Origin: a delta proteobacterium NaphS2
GTDB taxonomy: Bacteria; Desulfobacterota; DSM-4660; Desulfatiglandales; Desulfatiglandaceae
NCBI GenBank assembly: GCA_000179315.1
Contig: ADZZ01000383.1
Span: 1-64,000, forward strand
Length of the DNA: 64,000 nucleotides
Direction of reading: 5' to 3'
The position numbers and the translations under genes were made by a program. Positions 34,365-43,961 of this stretch are shown in pieces; within the stretch, counting starts at the first letter, position 1, and every line of letters begins with the position of its first letter. Below the pieces are notes generated by a model. The model was not told the origin of the DNA. It worked only from the letters and a program-made list of their open reading frames with translations, and searched no databases.

Positions 34365-36518
34365 ATGAAGATCCTTTTTTTTAATCCGGAACAGTATTTA
34401 AGTTTTGAAAATGAGCCGTCGAATTATGAATTAAGATTGCCCATTTTAAATTGCGGATTCGACATTTGTCACAGGGATTATATATATCAGAGAGTTTTGA
34501 GAGACCATGGTGATAAAGCCATGAATAAAAGGGCCATTGAGGAAGTTGAAAGCTTCCAACCCGATCTGGTCGTATATTCGACTTCATGGCCACATGAGAG
34601 TTTAGCCCCATATGTTTTGCAATATATAATGAAATTAAAAATCCCATTGTTCACCCATGTATGGGATACACATGTAACGATGAAATCGCATGAGTTCGAG
34701 TGGTTTCGCAACTGCAATTATTTTGGGGTCGCAGATTCATTAAACAATTACTATCGATTCCATGCCCTAAAGGGATGTTATCCAAATATTAGAGAGGTAA
34801 TATTTACATCGGGAAATATTGTCTTTACGGATATAATTCATCAAAAACCTTCTGAAAAATTATATGACGTGAGCATAATTGGAAGTAATGAGGGAGAGCG
34901 TGTTAAACTTCTGGCCGATCTCAAAAGGCAATTAGAAAAAAAGAAAATATCATTTCACAAGTTTGGAGGATTAGTCGACAGCAAAAAAGGGGAGCCGGAT
35001 CAAGGTCTTTCAGACGGTTGGATTCCAATGGATCAATACGTCGAAATTATAAACCAATCCAGAATTTGTATAAGTTCACAAACTGTTAGGAACAGAAACC
35101 AAATTAAGGGCAAAGTTTTTCACTATTTAGCATGTGGTGCGCTTTGTCTGTCTGATTCCGTCGCTGATTTAAAAAAAATAATTCCTAATGATTGTATTGT
35201 GTATTTTGATAACGTAAAAGATTGTGCTGATAAGATAACATACTATATAGAAAATTCGAAAAAGAGAATGGAGATAGCCGAAAATGGTTATCTTTGGTTT
35301 CAAAAGACGTTTAACTATAAAACGTTTTGGTATAGTTTTCTACAAGATGTAATGCATCAAAAGCAATTTTACTCAACTGAAACCATAACGCAAAATAAAC
35401 TCTTAGAACCCAATGCGCCTTTGCGATCAGAGCAAAATGTATATCAAGATTCAAATACAGAAAAACTGTCGGTTTGGAGGAATATGAACAGAAATATAAC
35501 TGAAAATGCGAATATAAAGTTTAACCTCTATAATGAACCTAACGTAGCTATACATAAACAAAACTATTTTTGTCGTTCTCCGAAAATCTCCGTTATCCTT
35601 CTGGATTGGTCATGCAGAAAACGATTTCATAGCCTTGACTCGCTGAACAGACAACATGCACTAAGAGAACACTACGAATTGATCTGGGTTGAGCTATATA
35701 ATCGGATCGTTCCAGATGTAATGGATAAATCAGATGTTGTCATAACCTGTAACCAGAAAGGATTATATCACAAGCACATCGGTTACAACATCGGATTACT
35801 ATATGCCAGGGGACAGGTTATTACCATATGTGATAGCGACGCTTTATTTCCTCCTGATTTTATTTCAACTATCATGACCTCCTTCAATGTATCTGGTCAT
35901 TATGATTCACCCTCATCAAAAGTGCTCATGCATTACGAGCGACGCATCGATGAAAAATATTCTGAAGATTTTAAAGAGCTAATAGAGAATGAGAATTATA
36001 AACAGGATGATGTATTGCTCAATGTAAAGGCTTGTATGTCTTTAAGAAGGCTTGATGCACTGACCTTTGGTGGTTTTGATGAACATTACACATATAAGGG
36101 GAATTTATGCGGGCCTTATGAACTTGGCTGGAGGCTTATAAATGCAGGAGTCACAGAAAATTGGCATCATGAAAAAACTGCAATCTGGCGCTTCGCGCAC
36201 TCGGATCATCATCCTTTATATTCGCTGAAGATATGGCGGCAAAATGCTTTCCCTCATATTGATTACCATGCATTTAATGCGGTTAAAGCCTTCACCCATG
36301 GTAGAATTTTGCCATTGAAAGAAAATCACTATATCCATGAAATACGATTGAAGCAACGCCAAATCGGGTCGAGATTGGAAGGGAAATATGCTGAGTTTGC
36401 AAAAATAGTGGAAAGACCAAAGAGACTTATACTCGTGCGCGTGATAGCATTTTTTCTTGAGCCGATGATAATAATTTTCAAATCGTCCATGAACAAACTA
36501 AAACTGTTACAGAATTAG
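34365..36518 (+). CDS. two-domain glycosyltransferase (CgeB-like plus GT-A)
   Basis: This 717-residue protein joins two glycosyltransferase modules. Residues about 1-340 resemble the CgeB-like GT-B group, ending with KGKVFHYLACGALCLSDS and IENSKKRMEIAENGY. Residues about 405-670 form a GT-A-like domain starting KISVILLDWSCRKRFHSL, with the metal site TICDSDALFPPDF and a later GFDEHYTYKGNLCGPYELGWRL. The second module closely resembles that of the next gene. The base composition is AT-rich compared with the flanks, suggesting horizontal acquisition. It is cytoplasmic and probably adds two different sugars; donors are unknown. Confidence 0.78.
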   Translation: MKILFFNPEQYLSFENEPSNYELRLPILNCGFDICHRDYIYQRVLRDHGDKAMNKRAIEEVESFQPDLVVYSTSWPHESLAPYVLQYIMKLKIPLFTHVWDTHVTMKSHEFEWFRNCNYFGVADSLNNYYRFHALKGCYPNIREVIFTSGNIVFTDIIHQKPSEKLYDVSIIGSNEGERVKLLADLKRQLEKKKISFHKFGGLVDSKKGEPDQGLSDGWIPMDQYVEIINQSRICISSQTVRNRNQIKGKVFHYLACGALCLSDSVADLKKIIPNDCIVYFDNVKDCADKITYYIENSKKRMEIAENGYLWFQKTFNYKTFWYSFLQDVMHQKQFYSTETITQNKLLEPNAPLRSEQNVYQDSNTEKLSVWRNMNRNITENANIKFNLYNEPNVAIHKQNYFCRSPKISVILLDWSCRKRFHSLDSLNRQHALREHYELIWVELYNRIVPDVMDKSDVVITCNQKGLYHKHIGYNIGLLYARGQVITICDSDALFPPDFISTIMTSFNVSGHYDSPSSKVLMHYERRIDEKYSEDFKELIENENYKQDDVLLNVKACMSLRRLDALTFGGFDEHYTYKGNLCGPYELGWRLINAGVTENWHHEKTAIWRFAHSDHHPLYSLKIWRQNAFPHIDYHAFNAVKAFTHGRILPLKENHYIHEIRLKQRQIGSRLEGKYAEFAKIVERPKRLILVRVIAFFLEPMIIIFKSSMNKLKLLQN

Positions 36519-36544
36519 ACACGGTTACATAAAAAGGCGGATAA

Positions 36545-38062
36545 ATGGAGATTCGCTATAGCTCCGATTGTGTTTCACGGCCCAGAGTAAGTGTTATACT
36601 TCTCGATTGGTCATGCCGTGAAAGCTTCCATATTCTGAAATATTTACAAGAACAAACCGTTCCGCGAAATTCATTCGAAATCATTTGGATTGAATATTAT
36701 GAACGAAAACCAAAACCCATTATGGACTGGCTGAGGGATACAGAAAATTCCGCCCCCCCCATTTTGAATAAATGGGTAGTTATGGAAAATAATCCGGACG
36801 TATACTACCACAAACACGTCATGTATAATATTGGAATACTATTAAGCCAGGGGGATATTATTACCATTTGCGATTCAGACGCAATCGTCAGCGAAACGTT
36901 TATAGAAACTATCCATAACTTCTTTAATGAAAACCATAATGCTGTGTTGCACATGGATCAGATCAGAAGTGTTGATCGAAAATTCTATCCGTTTAACTAT
37001 CCTTCAATTGAGGAGATCTTGAATTCGGAATGTTTGAATTTGATTGACGGTAAGCCAAAAGGAATCGTCGATCGTTCTCAACCATTGCATTTTCCGAATT
37101 ATGGGGCATGCTTTTCTGCTTTGAGAGAAGATCTGATTAATATTGGCGGTGCGGATGAGCATATTGATTATCTTGGCCATATATGCGGACCTTATGAAAT
37201 GACTTTTCGTCTTGTGAACTCCGGAAAAACGGAAGTATGGCATGACGAGGAGTGGCTTTATCATCTTTGGCATCCGGGGCAAAGCGGAGATAATAACTAT
37301 GCTGGTCCCCATGACGGACTCCACATGTCACAAACCGCTTTAAGCGCGCGAAGAACTGGACGAGTGCTTCCACTGGTTGAGAATCCAGCTATTAATGAAG
37401 TGCGACTGAATAAAAATGAAAGCGGAAACGGCATTCGCAAAATGCTTAACAAAGGCGTATCAAATATTGATATTGAAAAATGGAAAATTTCTGAGGAATC
37501 ATATGAGGCTAAAGGGTCTAAAGTGGGATATTCTAAAATTAAAGTAATGGAAAGAATTGATTCAAAACAACTTGAAATCAGAAAAATACTTCGTAATCCC
37601 TATATTATTTACAATCTTTTTAGAATTTTCATTTTAAAAACCTTTCGAAGATTAAATAAAGAAAACAAAAAGAAATCAAATACGCATACACATCCTGGTA
37701 CAAATAATAGCAATTTAAAAGTTAGCTCAGTTCCAACGTATATACTCGCCGGTATTTCTCGAATGCGATTCGATGCTCGTTACATGGTCGGAAGGGCTAT
37801 TCAGTGCCTTGACGATTTAGATGAAATGAATGTTAGAACTGTTTCCCTTTGGGGTGACTCCTGTGTTGCTGACATTACGATTTATCTGTTGAATAGAAAA
37901 AAAAATGGAATCAAATCTATTCATAAAACGAAAAAGGCAGCTGAATTATATGAAGGTGGCAGGGAAAAAATCGTCATTACCTCATTTGACGATGTCGAAG
38001 AAAAGACAAAAATACTAAAAAAATTAGGAATTGAACCGGAAACAATTATCGATCTATGGTAG
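36545..38062 (+). CDS. GT-A glycosyltransferase with extra C-terminal domain
   Basis: This 505-residue protein starts with RVSVILLDWSCRESFHIL, has the metal motif TICDSDAIVSETF and then GGADEHIDYLGHICGPYEMTFRL, all shared with the second module of the upstream gene. From about residue 400 it carries a distinct small alpha/beta domain (TVSLWGDSCVADITIYLLNRKKNGI, KIVITSFDDVEEKTKILKKLG) that looks like a Rossmann-like binding domain found at the end of some glycan enzymes. Its TAG stop is exactly the 4-bp target (GTAG) duplicated by the next insertion sequence, and it was kept intact. Confidence 0.75.
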   Translation: MEIRYSSDCVSRPRVSVILLDWSCRESFHILKYLQEQTVPRNSFEIIWIEYYERKPKPIMDWLRDTENSAPPILNKWVVMENNPDVYYHKHVMYNIGILLSQGDIITICDSDAIVSETFIETIHNFFNENHNAVLHMDQIRSVDRKFYPFNYPSIEEILNSECLNLIDGKPKGIVDRSQPLHFPNYGACFSALREDLINIGGADEHIDYLGHICGPYEMTFRLVNSGKTEVWHDEEWLYHLWHPGQSGDNNYAGPHDGLHMSQTALSARRTGRVLPLVENPAINEVRLNKNESGNGIRKMLNKGVSNIDIEKWKISEESYEAKGSKVGYSKIKVMERIDSKQLEIRKILRNPYIIYNLFRIFILKTFRRLNKENKKKSNTHTHPGTNNSNLKVSSVPTYILAGISRMRFDARYMVGRAIQCLDDLDEMNVRTVSLWGDSCVADITIYLLNRKKNGIKSIHKTKKAAELYEGGREKIVITSFDDVEEKTKILKKLGIEPETIIDLW

Positions 38063-40193
38063 CACCGATTTTCGCGTAGCGATTTGAAAAATAATGATTG
38101 CAACCCATTTTCAACTGTTCCCTTGAATCTTGAAGCATTTCAGTCGGATACGCAGGAATGCTTAAGCTCTGACCCTGGAAACTATTATATGAAATGACGG
38201 TTTGCCCAGTCAATTACAGAAGTTAAAAGCTACCTCGAAAGGCGTTTCGCCCATTACGTAGGCTCTTGAAAATGTTTCCATCATCCCATAAACACAAGCT
38301 TTTTCTTCTATTTGTCATTTTCCAGGCCAGAAAAACATGTACTCGCAATGTATCATTTAAATGTATCATTTAAATATTTCTTTATTGACATTTTCAGCGT
38401 CATATTATATATAAAGGCATGCGCGATGAAAAATATTTTCTACACCCTCGCCATGAATGGCAAAGGCGGTACGAAGCCTTGAGAGCGTCTTATGTCGATA
38501 GACTGCCGGCAAAGGTTGTCGGCGAAAAATTTGGCTACGCACCGAGCTACGTCAACCTCCTTCGCCATCAATTTGCCCACGGCAAGTTTGACTTCGCCGA
38601 ACCGGTTCCCGAGGGGAAAACTCGAAAGCGCAAAGTTGACAGCGTTTCCCGAAACAAAATATGCAACTGGCGTGAACATAAGCTTTCAGCCGGTGAAATT
38701 GCGCAGCTATTGTCTGAAGACGGCACTGAGATTTCGGTGCGGACCGTCGAACGAATTCTGGCGGAAGAAGGCTATCCAAGACTTCCGCGGCGAACTCGGC
38801 TGAAAATTGGCCTTACCGTGCAGGGCGCTAAAGTACCTGAAACATCTCAGACTATCAGCATGACCGAGTGGGACAACAAAAAGCATGATTGCCAGGACGC
38901 CGGTATCTTCATCTTTGCGCCGTTCATTCAACAGCTGAACATGCCCCAGATTGTTCAAAAAGCTGGGTTGCCTGGAAATAAGACGATCCCCGCTCTCAGC
39001 TATTTCCTCTCTTTTCTTGCAGTCAAGCTTGTGGGAACCGAGCGCTACGCCCATATGGGTGAGCACGCCTTTGATTCCGGACTCGGACTTTTTGCAGGTC
39101 TGAATGTCCTTCCCAAATGCACGGCCATGTCCACCTATTCCTATGGCTTGGACTCCTCCGAACTTTTAAATTTGCAGCGCGCTTTCGTAAAACAGGTGAA
39201 CAAACTCAGTTTAATCGACAAAAGCGTGATCAACCTGGATTTTCACACCATCCCGCATTTCGGTGACGAGTCTGTTCTTCAAAAGCACTGGGCCGGTGCT
39301 CGAAACAAAAGAATGAAAGGCGCCCTCACGCTTATTGCACAGGATGCCGCCTCTAAGTTGATTCTTTATACAGCAGCTGATATTCACAGAAATGAAACGG
39401 ATGATCAGGTGCTCAGTTTTCTGAAATACTGGCAGGGCATCCAGCGCCGTATCGATCCCACATTTGTTTTCGATTCCCGGTTCACAACCTACGCAAATCT
39501 TTCTGCTCTGAATCAAAGAGGAATCAAGTTCATAACACTTCGTCGGCGAGGAAAAAGATTGGTCCAAAGCGTCGATAAACTCGGTTCCTGGAAACGCATC
39601 AATATTCCCCATACAAAAAGAAAATTTCCGAACCCGCTTGTTCATGAATCGCATATCGAAATCAAAGATTATGAAGGGAGCTTGCGGCAGTTGGTCATGC
39701 GCGGCAACGGCCATGACAAACCGGTTTTCCTCATCTCCAATGATTTCGATTCGCCGATAGAACTGATTGCCGGGAACTATTCCAGGCGATGGCGCGTTGA
39801 AAATGCCATCTCTGAAGCGGTCAAGTTTTTCAATCTCAATGCCCTTTCGTCGCCGATTCTCGTCAAAGTCCATTTTGACGTGACTATGACGATGATTGCC
39901 GATACCCTCTACAGCATGCTGGCGAAAAAGCTGAGAGGATTTGAAGACTGTGATGCGCCAAAAATATACCGGCATTTTATCAAGGGAAGGGGCAAAATAA
40001 TTTCAAAGAACGGAAAATTAAATGTCATATTTCCAAAAAGAGCCCATAACCCGATTTTACGAGCAGTTCCCTGGCACCGTTTACCAAGTGTGCTCAGCTG
40101 GTTAAACGATACAAATTTAAAATTGGTTTTTTCCTGAATTTAACGAAAACTCTTATATCGTTGTGACGGTTAAACGCTACGCGAAAATCGGTG
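38063..40193 (+). mobile_element. 2,131-bp insertion sequence with 19-bp TIRs
   Basis: The 19-bp perfect inverted repeats CACCGATTTTCGCGTAGCG lie at 38063-38081 and 40175-40193. The 4-bp direct repeat GTAG flanks them (38059-38062 and 40194-40197). One transposase gene fills most of the interior. The left 350 bp before it is non-coding and contains a 13-bp tandem repeat, TGTATCATTTAAA, near 38350-38375, and a TTGACA box at 38385-38390. Confidence 0.9.
38419..40137 (+). CDS. DDE transposase with N-terminal helix-turn-helix region
   Basis: This 572-residue protein has an N-terminal region with two helix-turn-helix patterns (PAKVVGEKFGYAPSYVNLL; LSAGEIAQLLSEDGTEISVRTVERIL), typical for DNA-end recognition. 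The DDE core has NLDFHTIPHFGD as the first Asp region, FVFDSRFTTYANL as the second, and YSRRWRVENAISEAVKFF as the Glu helix. This is the DDE_Tnp_1 (IS4-like) pattern. The frame is intact. I would not assign an ISfinder family from memory. Confidence 0.85.
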   Translation: MRDEKYFLHPRHEWQRRYEALRASYVDRLPAKVVGEKFGYAPSYVNLLRHQFAHGKFDFAEPVPEGKTRKRKVDSVSRNKICNWREHKLSAGEIAQLLSEDGTEISVRTVERILAEEGYPRLPRRTRLKIGLTVQGAKVPETSQTISMTEWDNKKHDCQDAGIFIFAPFIQQLNMPQIVQKAGLPGNKTIPALSYFLSFLAVKLVGTERYAHMGEHAFDSGLGLFAGLNVLPKCTAMSTYSYGLDSSELLNLQRAFVKQVNKLSLIDKSVINLDFHTIPHFGDESVLQKHWAGARNKRMKGALTLIAQDAASKLILYTAADIHRNETDDQVLSFLKYWQGIQRRIDPTFVFDSRFTTYANLSALNQRGIKFITLRRRGKRLVQSVDKLGSWKRINIPHTKRKFPNPLVHESHIEIKDYEGSLRQLVMRGNGHDKPVFLISNDFDSPIELIAGNYSRRWRVENAISEAVKFFNLNALSSPILVKVHFDVTMTMIADTLYSMLAKKLRGFEDCDAPKIYRHFIKGRGKIISKNGKLNVIFPKRAHNPILRAVPWHRLPSVLSWLNDTNLKLVFS

Positions 40194-40224
40194 GTAGCTT
40201 GATTTGTAGGTTTTAACTTGGATT

Positions 40225-41367
40225 ATGAATGAATGTGGATGTGACGAACAATTTTTTTTGAAGCCGGTACATTCGTTTTTATGGTATATCGCTTTTATTC
40301 GGCTGAGAATACGGATAAAAACATCGAAACGGAAAAAATATCGAGTATTTAAGAATTGTTCATCTGTAACGAATGGCAAGTTTAATGAACCCTCAGATTG
40401 TGTGTTGAGAAAATCAGAACCGCATATACTGTTTGTTACAGAAAAATGGTGTGACTCAAATCCAGACCTTGGATTGTCAAACAGCTTTCATAACCTTTTT
40501 GGTTCAATTCGAAATGCCGGAATAGGCACCTACGACACCTTTCATTTTGATGAATACGCTTATGAAAATGCGAAACCGGGCGATGACCAATTGATTGATT
40601 TGTGTAGGGAAAAGTATCCGGATTTAATCATTCTTACTTTTCTGGTCAACGGAAATTTCAATCCGAAACTTGAAACGCTTTGTACAATCCGCCGTCAGCT
40701 TGGTATTCCCATCGTCGCCGTTTGGTTCGATTCTGTCAAATTCGATGTAATTTATTGGATGGAAATGTTATCGCCGATTGTGGATCTTAATGTTGCTCTC
40801 GATTCCCGTTTTACCTATCCTCATATTGTTCTGCACGATAGGAAGTTCATGAACCTATGGACGCCTCAGGATCCTACGGTATTTTTGGATCCTAATCTTG
40901 AGAGGGATATTGATGTCAGCTTTGTTGGAAGTATTCGGGGACGTCGTGATCGCATTAAAGGACTTAAAGTTTTAAAACGTGAAGTGAATATTTATCACGT
41001 TGGCGGGCAAAGAGAGAAGCCGGTGTCGATTGATGAATATGCCAATATTTTGATGCGATCAAAAATTACCTTGAACTTCAGTGGCAATAAATATTTTGGG
41101 CATCAGATGAAAGGGCGTGTATTGGAAGCGATGATGTGCGGTGCAGCCGTGATGGAGTCCGATAATCCCGAGACCTCTGAATGGTTTAAACCCATGAAAG
41201 ATTACATACCCTTTCGAGGAACGAAGGATTTGGTTGATAAGGTACGATATTATCTTGAGAATGATAAGGAACGTCAGAAAATTGCCAGGAATGGATATTT
41301 AGCAGCAACCCAAAAATATAGCTGCAAGCGTTTCTGGAATGTTCTGCTTGCTGAAGTAGAAAAATGA
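40225..41367 (+). CDS. CgeB-like glycosyltransferase (GT-B)
   Basis: This 380-residue protein has the CgeB/Glyco_trans_1_2 pattern: DLIILTFLVNGNFNPKLETL, IPIVAVWFDSVKFD, DVSFVGSIRGRRDRI, then FSGNKYFGHQMKGRVLEAMMCGAAVMES and VRYYLENDKERQKIARNGY in the nucleotide-sugar-binding half. The first 60 residues are less typical, and translation could start later (an ATG is lacking near residue 60). It is the first gene after the insertion sequence, which now separates it from the upstream operon genes, so its expression may depend on readthrough or an IS promoter. Confidence 0.78.
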   Translation: MNECGCDEQFFLKPVHSFLWYIAFIRLRIRIKTSKRKKYRVFKNCSSVTNGKFNEPSDCVLRKSEPHILFVTEKWCDSNPDLGLSNSFHNLFGSIRNAGIGTYDTFHFDEYAYENAKPGDDQLIDLCREKYPDLIILTFLVNGNFNPKLETLCTIRRQLGIPIVAVWFDSVKFDVIYWMEMLSPIVDLNVALDSRFTYPHIVLHDRKFMNLWTPQDPTVFLDPNLERDIDVSFVGSIRGRRDRIKGLKVLKREVNIYHVGGQREKPVSIDEYANILMRSKITLNFSGNKYFGHQMKGRVLEAMMCGAAVMESDNPETSEWFKPMKDYIPFRGTKDLVDKVRYYLENDKERQKIARNGYLAATQKYSCKRFWNVLLAEVEK

Positions 41368-41388
41368 AGGTACTCGGATAAAATAATT

Positions 41389-42282
41389 TTGATATCGTTA
41401 ATATTACCAACCAGAGGCAGACCTGCATTGATAAGAAGGCTGGTCGACAGCATCGTCGAGAACAGTGAAATAATATCCGATATCGAACTGGTAATGGTCA
41501 TTGACGAAGACGACGAGGAAAGCCTGAATTTTTTGGATGCGCGTCTTGACATTGTGAAATGCGTAGGCCCCCCTGCCAGCATGGGGACACTTAATACGCG
41601 CGGATGGCAGCAAGCCACCGGCAACATCATTCTGCTGATGAATGACGATCTGGTCATCAAGACCCCCGGTTGGGATCAACAGATACGAGAACTGGATGGG
41701 CGTTTTGAAGACAAGATATACATGGCCTATCCGGATGATATGGAAAAGGCCGATCTTTCGACGTTTCCCATTATGAATCGAAAAACATGTGACATTCTGA
41801 CGGATCCCTACCCAAGCGAGTATGATGCCTTGTTTATTGATGATCACATTTTCGATATTTTCATCCGCTTAAGAAAACTGGGGCATGATCGCCTCTTTTA
41901 CCTGGATGGGGTCAAGTTCGACCATCGTCATTTCATTGATGGAAAAGCAAGGCCGGATGCGACCTACAAACACAAAAACAGATATTTGGATTATATCGTA
42001 TACATTAGTTTCCATAATATCAGGCAGGCATCCGCATCCAAGCTGGACGCCGCTATTAAAGGACGTGCGATGCCGGATTTCCCTGGACGAAAGGAAATAC
42101 TGCCCCCTCCTCGGAATTTCTATGAAGCGATTTTTAAGTATGCCACCATTTTTTTATTTGATCGGGGTTTAACCTGGCGTCGACGACTCTTATGGTTTTT
42201 GCGGTTTGCAAAATATTATGCGGCAATGAAGGGAGGCGTTGCCTTCCTGAAACGGAAGACCTATACGCTGTACGGCAGTTGA
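41389..42282 (+). CDS. GT2-like glycosyltransferase
   Basis: This 297-residue protein has a short GT-A pattern: LILPTRGRPALIRRLVDSI, ELVMVIDEDDEES, NTRGWQQATGNIILLMNDDLVI with the DxD-like metal site NDD. No ATG is available; the frame opens with a TTG at 41389, and the in-frame stop at 41365 limits extension to a few codons, with GAAGG as a possible ribosome site 20 nt before. The C-terminal 60 residues are basic and hydrophobic and may touch the membrane. The donor sugar is unknown. Confidence 0.72.
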   Translation: MISLILPTRGRPALIRRLVDSIVENSEIISDIELVMVIDEDDEESLNFLDARLDIVKCVGPPASMGTLNTRGWQQATGNIILLMNDDLVIKTPGWDQQIRELDGRFEDKIYMAYPDDMEKADLSTFPIMNRKTCDILTDPYPSEYDALFIDDHIFDIFIRLRKLGHDRLFYLDGVKFDHRHFIDGKARPDATYKHKNRYLDYIVYISFHNIRQASASKLDAAIKGRAMPDFPGRKEILPPPRNFYEAIFKYATIFLFDRGLTWRRRLLWFLRFAKYYAAMKGGVAFLKRKTYTLYGS

Positions 42283-42322
42283 CTTCTTTTTTCCCACTAT
42301 TTAAGGGGAAGGCGTTTCAATA

Positions 42323-43155
42323 TTGAATTGCCCTCTATGTTCACAAACAGGTTCACATCCGATCTATTCGGAGGGAAACTCCCTGCGTGTTGTAAAATGC
42401 AGTTATTGCGATTTCATGTATTTGAACCCCCTCCCTCATATAACAGTGATGAAGACAATGATGAGGCCTACTATTCGCAATATATCGACGCAAAAGCTGC
42501 CCAGAACGCTCTGTTCAATCATCGATTCAATGAGTTCCTGTCGGATTCGACGCAAGGCAAAGTGTTGGACATTGGTTGCGCTACTGGAAATTTTCTGCAT
42601 GTTGCTGAGCAAAAGGGCTGGGAGGCGGTCGGGATCGATCTGTCGCCATGGGTATGTCGGCACTTGCAGGAAAAAGGGTTTACGAATGTTTTCAACACCA
42701 CACTGGAAGACGCGGGATTTCCAGACGCATATTTTGATGCGGTGCACCTTTCCCATATTTTGGAACACGTTCCGAAACCAATCGAATTTTTGATGGAAAT
42801 TCATAGAATCCTGAAACCAAAGGGGCGGGTCATCATTGAAGTACCCAACGAATCCAAATTCCCATGGAACTATAAAATCATCAATCTCCTTCAGCCCAGT
42901 CATGCCCCTCGTGTGAAAATGACGGAGAAGCATCTGAGTTTGTTCACTCCCCGGACATTGGCGCAAATGCTCCTGAAGGGTGGCTTAAATCCAAAAGTTG
43001 TGCGTTCGGAAGGCTTCGGCTCCGAAGGAAGAATGCAGACGCCCATGTTTCAGAAAAAAACTGTCAAGCTCTTTATTCTGCGCTTGGTATTGTCATTAAA
43101 TATCGATGTGCGCATAGGATTCGGTCGGTATATCGTGGCTATGGCTGAAAAATGA
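42323..43155 (+). pseudogene. SAM-dependent methyltransferase with a frameshift in a C5 run
   Basis: Frame 42323 encodes a zinc-ribbon start, MNCPLCSQTG...VVKCSYCDFMYLNP, of the kind found in sugar and polysaccharide methyltransferases. The rest of the protein lies one frame away, with VLDIGCATGNFLHVAEQKGWEAVGIDLS as SAM site, SHILEHVPKPIEFL, and a C-terminal half ending MAEK. Adding one C to the CCCCC run at 42427-42431 joins the two as YLNPPPSYNSDEDN. It is either a true mutation or a homopolymer error. If read through, the product is about 277 residues and probably methylates the glycan or its terminus. Confidence 0.75.
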
Positions 43156-43157
43156 GT

Positions 43158-43961
43158 TTAAGCTTTTTTGCCGATGACATAAAATAAATGGCTCATCGGT
43201 AGTTTGAAAACCCCCTTCCTGAACAGCATGTCCCACCTTCCCAACAGCCTCATCCAGCCCGGATATTTCCCCGTTTTAACATAGCCTAAAATCGGCACGT
43301 CCCAGTCGGGCTTTTCCCGGACCGGGCGGTGATCGGCGGTGCCATAGCGGCGGTGCAGGCGCACGTCCCTCGGGCCGCTGGGATCCGGCCAGCCCGGGGT
43401 ATCGATGGCACCATATTCGAAGACCTTCAGGCCGGATTGCCGGAACAGTTTTTTGACCCGGGTGATGTGGTTGTATTCCACTCGGCCGTGGGTCCAAGGG
43501 AAACCGAACAGGAGGTGCAGAAAGCGGTGCCAGGGATATCCAGGCTGAAAATTGTTGCAGGTCACCAGCAATACGTACCTGGATGAAATGCGCTTCATCT
43601 CCATCAGATAATTCGCGGGATCGGACAGTTCCGTCCAGGTTACAAAGTTCCAGGCCATATCGAAGCTGTTTGGCGCAAACTCGGTTTGGTACACATCGAC
43701 ATTTGATTGGGTCGTCACCTGATTCTCAATTCCCAGCTCCTGCCACCCAGCCATCATTTCCGGTTCCGGATTCACCAGAGTGACTTTGCAGCCGACAAGG
43801 CCGAATCCGATGGAATAGAGCGATCCGGCTGCCTTGGCACCGTGACTGGGCATTTCCACAACCGTCCGAATGCCCAGTTCCCTTGTCATTAAGGCGTGCA
43901 GTTGGAGCAGAACATACCGGTCATATGTCACGCCGAAAACTTCCACTTCCCTTCCCGCCAT
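43158..43961 (-). CDS. class I SAM-dependent methyltransferase
   Basis: This 267-residue protein has a SAM-binding region TVVEMPSHGAKAAGSLYSIGF (seen as VVEMPSHGAKAAGS), an acidic strand end VTLVNPEPEM, and DMAWNFVTWTEL after motif III, followed by a C-terminal half with YNHITRVKKLFRQSGLKVFEY. The ATG at 43961 overlaps the stop of the upstream SDR gene by 1 nt (TAATG), with AAAGGATG as ribosome site, and is therefore preferred to ATG 43970 or 43988. It ends the minus-strand glycan operon and converges on the frameshifted methyltransferase, with 2 nt between them. Confidence 0.75.
   Translation of the reverse strand: MAGREVEVFGVTYDRYVLLQLHALMTRELGIRTVVEMPSHGAKAAGSLYSIGFGLVGCKVTLVNPEPEMMAGWQELGIENQVTTQSNVDVYQTEFAPNSFDMAWNFVTWTELSDPANYLMEMKRISSRYVLLVTCNNFQPGYPWHRFLHLLFGFPWTHGRVEYNHITRVKKLFRQSGLKVFEYGAIDTPGWPDPSGPRDVRLHRRYGTADHRPVREKPDWDVPILGYVKTGKYPGWMRLLGRWDMLFRKGVFKLPMSHLFYVIGKKA

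Noticed and set aside
38350-38375. Tandem TGTATCATTTAAA considered as a CRISPR or iteron array
   Set aside because: There are only two adjacent copies with no spacers and they lie inside an insertion sequence. It is a simple duplication.
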